Of a stretch of DNA of 64,000 nucleotides, positions 56,061 to 62,829 are shown in pieces. The notes beneath the pieces were generated by a model, which was given only the letters and a program-made list of their open reading frames with translations, was not told where the DNA came from and did not search any database. The stretch covers positions 1-64,000 of the forward strand of contig JAPLPQ010000030.1 in the NCBI GenBank assembly GCA_026400105.1. Direction: 5' to 3'. A program made the translations under genes and the position numbers. How positions within the stretch are numbered: position 1 is the first letter of the stretch; every line of letters starts with the position of its first letter. Source of the DNA: Burkholderiales bacterium (GTDB lineage Bacteria; Pseudomonadota; Gammaproteobacteria; Burkholderiales; Burkholderiaceae_C).

Positions 56061-56102
56061 GCAGGGAGCAGGTGGCTCACTCCCTGGGCTGGACCGCCGG
56101 GA

Positions 56103-57230
56103 TTAGCCCAGCAGTCGCATCACGCCGTTGGGCAGCTGGTTGGCCTGGCCCAGCATCGCCGTGCTGGCCTGCTGCAGGATCTGGTTGCGCGCCAGGTTGG
56201 CGGTTTCCGACGCGAAGTCGGTGTCCATGATCCGGCTGCGGGCAGCAGACTGGTTCTCGTTCGAGACCTGCAGCGTCGAGATCACCGAGCTCATGCGGTT
56301 CTGTGCTGCACCGTGGGTGGTCTGCTCGGTGTTGATCTGCTTGAGCGCGGCATCGATCTTGTCCATCGCATTGCTTGCGCCGGCCGCAGTCGAGATGTTC
56401 ACGCCATCTTCCGTCTTGAGCTTTGCGTTGAACTTGTCTGCCTGAGCAGTCGATGCAGTACTTGTTGCGGTGTCGACGGTACCGTCAGCAGCAATCGCGC
56501 CACCTGCAGCCTGGAAATCCTTGACGGCGGAGACGATGTCATCAGCCGAGCCACTTTGATCGGCACCCGTACCTGGTACTGCAAGCGCAGTCTTCAAGGT
56601 AGTCAGAGCCGTTGCATCAGTAGGGTCTGCTGCAATGGCTGCAGCGTAGGTACCGATGGCAGTCTTTTGATCGGTATCGAGCGCAGTTCCATTGCCCGTG
56701 TTGATCGACTTGGACACATCGCTGGTGGCTGCCGTCAGGTCGGAACCGTTGATGTCGATCTGGTTGTCGGCGCTGGTGCCCGAGCCGATCTGGAAGGTCT
56801 GCTTGGCACCATCACCCAGCACCTTGATGCCGTTGAACTCGGTGTTCTCGGTCACGCGACCGATTTCCTTTTGCAGCTGCTTGAATTCGGTGTTCATCGC
56901 GCCGCGCTGGTCGGAGCTGTTGGTGCCGTTGGCCGACTGCACAGACAGTTCGCGCATGCGCTGCAGGGTGTCGCCGATCTTGCCGAGCGCGCCTTCAGTG
57001 GTCTGGCTGAACGAGATCGCGTCGTTGGCGTTGCGCATCGCGACGGTCTGACCGCGCACGGTCTTGTCCATGCCGGTGGCGATGGCGAGACCGGCGGCGT
57101 CGTCCTTGGCACCGTTGACACGCATGCCCGAAGACAGGCGCTGGATCGAGGTGGTCAGCGAAGCTTGCGAGGTGCTCAGGCTGCGCTGAGCCTGCATCGA
57201 CGACAGGTTGGTGTTGATGTAAGAAGCCAT
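56103..57230 (-). CDS. fliC: Flagellin FliC
   Basis: The 375-residue filament subunit. The N-terminal MASYINTNLSSMQAQRSLSTSQ and C-terminal RIMDTDFASETANLARNQILQQASTAMLGQANQLPNGVMRLLG form the conserved D0/D1 core. A variable central part (about residues 175-280) is rich in Ala, Thr, Asp and its DNA is visibly less GC-rich than the flanks. The ATG at 57230 has a GGAGA site upstream. A sigma-28 promoter lies about 100 bases upstream, and a terminator follows. Confidence 0.97.
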   Translation of the reverse strand: MASYINTNLSSMQAQRSLSTSQASLTTSIQRLSSGMRVNGAKDDAAGLAIATGMDKTVRGQTVAMRNANDAISFSQTTEGALGKIGDTLQRMRELSVQSANGTNSSDQRGAMNTEFKQLQKEIGRVTENTEFNGIKVLGDGAKQTFQIGSGTSADNQIDINGSDLTAATSDVSKSINTGNGTALDTDQKTAIGTYAAAIAADPTDATALTTLKTALAVPGTGADQSGSADDIVSAVKDFQAAGGAIAADGTVDTATSTASTAQADKFNAKLKTEDGVNISTAAGASNAMDKIDAALKQINTEQTTHGAAQNRMSSVISTLQVSNENQSAARSRIMDTDFASETANLARNQILQQASTAMLGQANQLPNGVMRLLG

Positions 57231-57557
57231 GGTGGTTCTCCGGTCTGGGTTGATACGCTGGGCCTGCAAGCACCGCCCTGTGGGCCTTGCTTGCCTGCGG
57301 TAGCAGGGTTTCTGCCGCCGTTGTTTTGGGTTACGGCGGCTGGGAGCCGGACTTGAGGGTGGTGGGCGAAATTTTTTTGAAAAATTTTCTGGCCAGCCGC
57401 TGCGCCAAATGGGTGGCTGACTGCTTGGTGTGGCAGGCCAGGTCACAACCCGCAAGCGCCGCGCGAGCGGGTGCCAGAGAGTGGGGGCTTGCGCTGGGTC
57501 GGCTTGGAGCAGGTCTACGGCTTTTTGCGGACCTGATCGACCTGGGGACGGTTGGTT
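57231..57557 (-). other. Leader and promoter region of fliC
   Basis: The region between fliC and the receptor-like gene holds the fliC leader of about 90-100 bases, the sigma-28 promoter at 57330-57356, and an A/T-rich stretch at about 57370-57389 (runs of T and A) that may act as an UP-like element. The part from about 57400 to 57557 has no feature I can name, apart from the 3' side of the next gene. Confidence 0.6.
57330..57356 (-). promoter_or_regulatory. Sigma-28 (FliA) promoter of fliC
   Basis: On the minus strand TCAAGTCC (57356-57349), 11 bases, GCCGTAAC (57337-57330). The gap is exactly 11 as in the FliA consensus and the position about 100 bases before fliC is usual. Confidence 0.8.
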
Positions 57558-58997
57558 TCAACCCCGGGTCCGCAGCAGGCGCCCGGTCTGCAGCACGGTC
57601 GCGCTCGGCTTGGCCTTGGTGGTCTGCGGCTCCTGGGGGGCGGCTTCGTCCTGGCGCGCCATCAGGTGCGGCTCCAGCGCCACGACCTTGTCCTTGCGCT
57701 TGAGCACGACGGCGGGGGCCGGTGCCGGTACCGGAGTCGGTGCTGGGGCTTCGGGGGCCTGCCGGATCTGCACCACCACGCCGCCTTCATCGTCGTCATC
57801 GTCCGGCTCGATCGCTGGCGGCTTGACTGCTTCGATCACGGGCTCTGTGACCGGCTGGGGCTGGATGCGGCTCTTGAAGGCCTTGGCGGTCTGGGCCGAG
57901 CGGCTGGCCAGCAGGCGTACCTCCTCAACCAGCTGGGCGTAGCCCTGGCCGGGTTCACCGTGGCGCGCGGCCTCGGCGTTCATGGCCAGCATGCTGCTCT
58001 GGAAGGCGATGTCGTCGATCGCGCCCGCGAGGTCGGCCATCGGGTGTGGCACCAGGGCGCCGCGCGTCGGCTTGTCGGCGCTTGGCGGGCGCGCGATCTG
58101 GGCCGGTGCCGGCTGAGCAGGGGCTGCTGCAGCGCTGACGGCTGGGTTCGGCGTCTTGATCTGGCTGACCAGCCGGGTCAGCTGGTCGGTGCTCTGGCTC
58201 AGCTGGCGCAGCATGGTCAGGGTTTCGTGTTGCTGCGGGTCGTCTGCCCGTTCGGCGGCGGCCGGTCGCGGCTTGTCGGCGGCCGGCGAGGGCGAGGGCG
58301 CTTGTGCCTGCGTCTGCAGCGGCGCGGCGTCTTCGCGGGGCAAGTCCCGCTCCAGCCCCTGCAGCTTGCGGCGTTGCCATCCGCCCATTGCCAGCAGCAT
58401 CAGCGTGCACAAGGCCAGCAGGGCCGCCAGCGCGACCTGGGCCTGCTGCCGTGCGCTGGTTGCAGCCTGTTGTCCGGCTTGCAGTTCGGTCAGCAACAGG
58501 GCTTGGAACTGATCGAGCTCATGTGTCAGCCGGTCGAGTGCCCGCCGGATGGCGGGCAGGTAGTTGATGCTGCCGGTTTTCAGGCCGATCAGGGCCACGC
58601 CCTGGATGTCGGCCAGCCGGCCCTTGAGGGTCGGCTTCATGGCTTGCAGCGCGCTGCGGCTGCGTTCGTTCAGTGGCAGGGCTTCGAGCGCGGTCAGTGC
58701 GGCGCCGAGTTCCGTCGCATGCGCGTCGAGGAACAGGCTGGCCTCGTCCTGCGTCAGCGCTTCTTGCTCGACGTTGGCTTGTGGCAGCAGCGCCTGTTCG
58801 ATGCCGGTGCGCAGCCCGTCCAGCGCCTGGCGCGCCCGTTGCTGGTGTTGCAGTGCCTGCCTGAGTGCTTGCCCGTCGGCGTCGAACGCCTCCATCCAGT
58901 ACAAGGCCCCTTGGCCGCTGGCGCCGACGACGAGCAGCAGCAGCAAGCCGAACAGGTTGACGCCCAACAGGTGGCGTCTGGGAGGGGCTTGTGACAT
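57558..58997 (-). CDS. Degenerate methyl-accepting chemotaxis-like membrane protein
   Basis: A 479-residue protein with two membrane helices (about residues 13-35 and 187-207) around a helical periplasmic part, as in chemoreceptors. The cytoplasmic part is odd: no HAMP, a Pro/Ala-rich stretch, a short helix (about 258-280), more Pro/Ala, then residues 320-376 that match the receptor hairpin tip but with changes and a two-residue deletion (IDDIAFQSSMLAMNAEAARHGEPGQGYAQLVEEVRLLASRSA). Methylation helices are missing. The tail has a run of six Asp and a Pro-rich section. The chosen ATG at 58997 precedes MSQAPPRRHL; an ATG at 59024 is also possible. Function unknown. Confidence 0.75.
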   Translation of the reverse strand: MSQAPPRRHLLGVNLFGLLLLLVVGASGQGALYWMEAFDADGQALRQALQHQQRARQALDGLRTGIEQALLPQANVEQEALTQDEASLFLDAHATELGAALTALEALPLNERSRSALQAMKPTLKGRLADIQGVALIGLKTGSINYLPAIRRALDRLTHELDQFQALLLTELQAGQQAATSARQQAQVALAALLALCTLMLLAMGGWQRRKLQGLERDLPREDAAPLQTQAQAPSPSPAADKPRPAAAERADDPQQHETLTMLRQLSQSTDQLTRLVSQIKTPNPAVSAAAAPAQPAPAQIARPPSADKPTRGALVPHPMADLAGAIDDIAFQSSMLAMNAEAARHGEPGQGYAQLVEEVRLLASRSAQTAKAFKSRIQPQPVTEPVIEAVKPPAIEPDDDDDEGGVVVQIRQAPEAPAPTPVPAPAPAVVLKRKDKVVALEPHLMARQDEAAPQEPQTTKAKPSATVLQTGRLLRTRG

Positions 58998-59235
58998 GGT
59001 TGGGCAGTAGTCTATGTAGGACAACCTAAGACTCTAGCGCTGCGGGCGAGTTCCCCCAAACGCAGAAATCATGGCAATTTGTGCTTATGTTGTTTCGTTG
59101 CCGAAAATGACCTTGATTTTTGTGTTTTATGATATATTTGATCAAAAGACGGATAAGAAAAGTTAGCTTATCATTCTATTTGAACATTGTTGCACTTGCA
59201 TGGCGGTTGCAACAAACGCTTGGAGTGGGGGAGAG
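58998..59235 (+). promoter_or_regulatory. AT-rich flhDC promoter and leader region with inverted repeats
   Basis: This region is much richer in A and T than the genes around it and separates the receptor-like gene (minus) from flhD (plus). It has a TTGATCAA palindrome (59138-59145), an inverted repeat GATAAG/CTTATC (59152-59157 and 59167-59172), and an 8-base perfect inverted repeat TTGTTGCA/TGCAACAA (59187-59194 and 59208-59215) just before the flhD ribosome-binding site. The promoter itself could not be pinned. Confidence 0.6.
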
Positions 59236-59553
59236 ATGGATCATTGCAACTTGATGGATGAAGTGAGGGACATCAACCTGAGCTATCTGATGCTGGCTCA
59301 GCGCATGGTACGTGAGGACCAGGCCATGGCCGTGTATCGTCTAGGCATCAGCCAGGAGATAGCGCAGTTGATCGACCGTCTGAGCACGGCTCAGCTTCTC
59401 AAGCTGGCCAGCAGCCCGATGATGCTGACGCGCTTTCGTTTCGACGATGGCGCGATCCTCGGCATGCTCACGCACGACAGCAAGGAGCGCCAGCTCGCGC
59501 ATGCGCATTCCGCCATCCTGCTGGCAGGCCAGCCGGTCGAGGAGATTCTTTGA
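59236..59553 (+). CDS. flhD: Flagellar master regulator subunit FlhD
   Basis: A 105-residue subunit of the FlhD4C2 activator of early flagellar genes. EVRDINLSYLMLAQRMVREDQAMAVYRLGISQEIAQLIDRLSTAQLLKLASS is typical. The ATG at 59236 has a GGGGGAGAG site just before it; an upstream ATG at 59200 has no support. It overlaps flhC by four bases. Confidence 0.95.
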   Translation: MDHCNLMDEVRDINLSYLMLAQRMVREDQAMAVYRLGISQEIAQLIDRLSTAQLLKLASSPMMLTRFRFDDGAILGMLTHDSKERQLAHAHSAILLAGQPVEEIL

Positions 59554-60155
59554 CCCGCGATGCCGACCCGCCCGTTGCGGCGGCGGCTGGCTCGCGTTCG
59601 GGCAAGAAAGCCAAGACCGTGCTGGGCGAGTCGCGCGAGATCCAGCTCGCGATCGACCTGATCCGCCTGGGCGCGCGGCTGCAGCTGCTCGAGACCGAGA
59701 CCTCGCTGTCGCGCGACCGCCTGCTCAAGCTCTACAAGGAATTGCTGGGTGTTTCGCCACCCAAGGGCATGCTGCCGTTTTCGACCGACTGGTTCCTGAC
59801 CTGGCAGCCCAATATCCATGCCTCGCTCTTCGTTGGCATTCATCGCCAGCTGATGCAGCATGCCGGACTCGAATCGATCGACGCCCTGGTCAAGGGCTAT
59901 CGCCTTTATCTCGAGCAATTGCCGCCTGAGCCGGGCGCCGAACCGGTGCTTTCGCTGACCCGGGCCTGGACCTTGGTGCGTTTTCTGAACAGTTCGATGC
60001 TCGAGACCGCGCGCTGCCGCCAGTGCGGCGGCGAATTCATCGTGCAGCCGCAGCGCCGCCAGCGCTTCGTCTGCGGGCTCTGCCGCGTGCCTTCGCGCGC
60101 CGGTAAGACGCGCAAGGTGCTCGATGCCCGCGCCGGATCGACCCAGCCGGACTGA
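59550..60155 (+). CDS. flhC: Flagellar master regulator subunit FlhC
   Basis: A 201-residue subunit of FlhD4C2, with REIQLAIDLIRLGARLQLLETETSLSRDRLLKLYKELLGVSPPKGMLPFSTDWF and a C-terminal zinc site of four cysteines in CRQCGGEF and CGLCRVP. The start is TTG at 59550, with GGAG five bases upstream, overlapping the flhD stop by four bases. Confidence 0.96.
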   Translation: MTRDADPPVAAAAGSRSGKKAKTVLGESREIQLAIDLIRLGARLQLLETETSLSRDRLLKLYKELLGVSPPKGMLPFSTDWFLTWQPNIHASLFVGIHRQLMQHAGLESIDALVKGYRLYLEQLPPEPGAEPVLSLTRAWTLVRFLNSSMLETARCRQCGGEFIVQPQRRQRFVCGLCRVPSRAGKTRKVLDARAGSTQPD

Positions 60156-60981
60156 GCCTGCGCTGGCCGTCTGGTCCCGGGCCTATCCGCAATGGTCGTC
60201 GGCTGGTGTGTTGCTGGCCGGCTGGCTGCTGGTGGCCTGGGGCTTGCAGCCGCAGTCCGCTGGGGTGGGGCTGGCCTGTCAGGCCTTGTCGGGTGTCTTG
60301 CTGAGCGCCTGGCTGCGCCTGCCGATCTGGTGGTGGGCGATCAACGCGGGTTTTCCGGTCGCCCTGCATGGCGCCGTTGCACTGCACTGGCCGCCGCTGG
60401 TGTTCCTGGGTGCCTTTTTGGCGCTGACGCTGATTTACTGGACGACTTTTTCGACCCGCGTGCCGCTGTATGCTTCGGGGCCTGCGGTCTGGCGCCTGAT
60501 GGCGCGCTGTCTGCCGCCGCAGCCTGGCTTGCGCGTGGTCGATCTCGGCAGTGGCTTAGGGGGGCTGGCACTCCATCTGGCGCACCAGCCCGGCGCGCCT
60601 GCGGTGCTCGGGCTCGAGCTCGCGCCGCTGCCCTGGCTGTTGAGCCGCTGCCGGGCGCATTGGCGCCGCAGCGCCTGCCGTTTTCGGCGGCAGGATTACC
60701 GCTGTCATGATCTCTCGTCTTACGATCTGGTGCTGGCCTACCTGTCGCCGGCGGCGATGCCGGCGCTGTGGCAGCAGTTGGTGTCGCAACTCAAGCCGGG
60801 CGCCTGCTTCATCAGCTGCGAGTTCGCCGTTCCCGGCCAGGCCGCGGTCGCGCTGCCGGGCTCGGGTCAGGCCGGCGTGCCGCCGCTCTATGTCTGGCGC
60901 ATGGGGACTGATGGCGTGCTGGCGGCTGGCCTGGGGCCTGATCTGATTGCTGTATTTTTGGAGACATTGCCGTGTTCGTGA
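60124..60981 (+). CDS. Membrane-bound class I SAM-dependent methyltransferase
   Basis: A 285-residue protein with about four N-terminal hydrophobic helices (residues 26-42, 46-63, 69-90, 92-108) and a C-terminal methyltransferase domain with motif I VVDLGSGLGG (138-147), acidic LGLEL (162-166) and YDLVLAYLSPAAMP. It starts inside flhC and ends inside motA, so it is likely translated with both. The substrate is unknown. A cytoplasmic-face role near the motor or flhDC control is only a guess. Confidence 0.8.
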   Translation: MPAPDRPSRTEPALAVWSRAYPQWSSAGVLLAGWLLVAWGLQPQSAGVGLACQALSGVLLSAWLRLPIWWWAINAGFPVALHGAVALHWPPLVFLGAFLALTLIYWTTFSTRVPLYASGPAVWRLMARCLPPQPGLRVVDLGSGLGGLALHLAHQPGAPAVLGLELAPLPWLLSRCRAHWRRSACRFRRQDYRCHDLSSYDLVLAYLSPAAMPALWQQLVSQLKPGACFISCEFAVPGQAAVALPGSGQAGVPPLYVWRMGTDGVLAAGLGPDLIAVFLETLPCS

Positions 60982-61832
60982 TTTTGGGCTATATCGTGGT
61001 GATCGCTTCGGTCCTGGGCGGCTTTGCCTTGGCCGGCGGCAATATCGTCGTGCTGATGCAACCGCTGGAGGTGCTGATGATCGGCGGCGCGGCCTTGGGT
61101 GCCTTTCTGGTCGGCAACAACAGCAAGGCGATCAAGGCGACGCTGAAGGCACTGCCGACGCTGTTCAAGGGCTCGCATTACAACCGCGCGCTCTACCTCG
61201 ACCTGATGCTGCTGATGTTTGCGCTGCTCAACAAGATCCGCAGCGACGGCATGATGGCGATCGAGGGCGACGTCGAGCAACCCGAGCAAAGCGAGTTGTT
61301 TTCCAAGTACCCGCTGGTGCTGGCCGATCACCACTTGCTGGAGTTCATCACCGACTACCTGCGCCTGATGATGTCGGGCAATATGGACCCGTTCCAGCTC
61401 GAGAACTTGATGGACAACGAGATCGATACCCACCACGCCGAAGGTGAGGTGCCGGCGCACTGCATCGCCAAGCTCGGCGATGGCTTGCCGGCCTTCGGCA
61501 TCGTGGCGGCGGTGATGGGCGTGGTCCACACCATGGAGTCGGTCGGCTTGCCGCCGGCCGAGCTCGGCATCCTGATTGCCCATGCCCTGGTCGGGACCTT
61601 CCTCGGCATCTTGCTGGCCTATGGCTTCATCGGGCCGTTGGCGGGCCTGCTCGAGCAAAAGCTGCACGAGTCGTCCAAGACCTTTCAGTGCGTCAAGGTG
61701 ACCTTGCTCGCCAGCCTCAACGGTTACCCGCCGACGATCGCGGTCGAGTTCGGTCGCAAGGTGCTGTTCTCGACCGAGCGCCCCTCCTTCGCGGAGCTGG
61801 AAGAGCATATCAAGCAGGCCAAGTCCAAGTAA
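60972..61832 (+). CDS. motA: Flagellar motor stator protein MotA
   Basis: A 286-residue proton-channel subunit with four membrane helices. The cytoplasmic loop charges Arg90 and Glu98 that meet FliG are present (KIRSDGMMAIEG), and the conserved proline Pro173 is in GLPAFGIVAAVMGVV. The start is GTG at 60972, inside the methyltransferase gene. It lies four bases before motB. Confidence 0.95.
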   Translation: MFVILGYIVVIASVLGGFALAGGNIVVLMQPLEVLMIGGAALGAFLVGNNSKAIKATLKALPTLFKGSHYNRALYLDLMLLMFALLNKIRSDGMMAIEGDVEQPEQSELFSKYPLVLADHHLLEFITDYLRLMMSGNMDPFQLENLMDNEIDTHHAEGEVPAHCIAKLGDGLPAFGIVAAVMGVVHTMESVGLPPAELGILIAHALVGTFLGILLAYGFIGPLAGLLEQKLHESSKTFQCVKVTLLASLNGYPPTIAVEFGRKVLFSTERPSFAELEEHIKQAKSK

Positions 61833-61836
61833 GCCG

Positions 61837-62727
61837 ATGGCCGACAAGAAAACACCCACTATCGTCGTCAAGCGCATCAAGAAGGTCTCGGGCGGCGGCC
61901 ACGGCGGTGCCTGGAAGATCGCCTACGCCGACTTCGTGACCGCCATGATGGCGTTCTTCCTGCTGATGTGGCTGCTGGGGTCGGTCGATGGCGCCAAGCT
62001 CAAGGGCATTTCCGAGTATTTCCAGACCCCGCTCAAGACCTCGCTGCTCGGCGGATCGTCCAGTGGCGCGAGCAACATCATGCTGGCGGGGGGCGGGCGC
62101 GATCTCATGCAGGAGGGCATGCGTGCGGGTGATGGGCCCAGTCCGGTGCGCCAGTCGAAGTCGTCCGGCCAGGAGGAAGTCAAGGAGCAGGCCGAGGGCC
62201 GCAAGATGCAGGAAATGAAGCAGAAGCTGGAAACCCTGATCGAGGATAGCCCCAAGCTCAAGCCGTTCAAGAAGCAGTTGCTGCTCGATGTCAGCTCCGA
62301 GGGCTTGCGCGTGCAGATCGTCGACGAGCAGAACCGGCCGATGTTCGCGCTCGCGAGCCCGACGCTGCAGCCTTATGCGCAAGACATCCTGCGTGAGATC
62401 GCCCCGGTGCTCAACGGCATGCCGAATCGCATCAGCCTGGCAGGCCATACGGACGCCACGCCCTATGCGGGCGGTGGCAAGAGCTACAGTAACTGGGAGT
62501 TGTCGGCCGATCGGGCCAATACGGCGCGCCGCGTGCTGGTCGGCGGTGGCCTCGATGAGAGCCGGCTGATCCGGGTCATCGGCCTGGCCTCTGCGGTTCT
62601 GCTCGAGCCCGACGAACCGCATAACCCCAAGAACCGCCGCATCAGCATCATCTTGCTCAACAAGCGGGCCGAGGATGCCGCCATCAACGAGGGGCGCTTG
62701 AAAACTATCACATTAGGTAATTCTTGA
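61837..62727 (+). CDS. motB: Flagellar motor stator protein MotB
   Basis: A 296-residue stator anchor. The proton-binding Asp32 lies in IAYADFVTAMMAFFLLMW. The C-terminal OmpA-like domain has LAGHTDATPYAGGGKSYSNWELSADRANTARR and NPKNRRISIILL. It follows motA after four bases. Confidence 0.96.
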   Translation: MADKKTPTIVVKRIKKVSGGGHGGAWKIAYADFVTAMMAFFLLMWLLGSVDGAKLKGISEYFQTPLKTSLLGGSSSGASNIMLAGGGRDLMQEGMRAGDGPSPVRQSKSSGQEEVKEQAEGRKMQEMKQKLETLIEDSPKLKPFKKQLLLDVSSEGLRVQIVDEQNRPMFALASPTLQPYAQDILREIAPVLNGMPNRISLAGHTDATPYAGGGKSYSNWELSADRANTARRVLVGGGLDESRLIRVIGLASAVLLEPDEPHNPKNRRISIILLNKRAEDAAINEGRLKTITLGNS

Positions 62728-62762
62728 TGCGGCGATAATTTTGTGTTTTTGAGTATTTAGTA

Positions 62763-62789
62763 TAAATTTCGGCAAATTTTTGCCGTTAC
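62763..62789 (+). promoter_or_regulatory. Sigma-28 (FliA) promoter of the aer-like receptor gene
   Basis: TAAATTTC (62763-62770), 11 bases, GCCGTTAC (62782-62789), about 40 bases before the ATG. It has the same -10 octamer as the flgK site. Confidence 0.8.
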
Positions 62790-62829
62790 TATCAGTCAGT
62801 CTTCTCCGTTTCCAAAGAACAAAAAGAAC

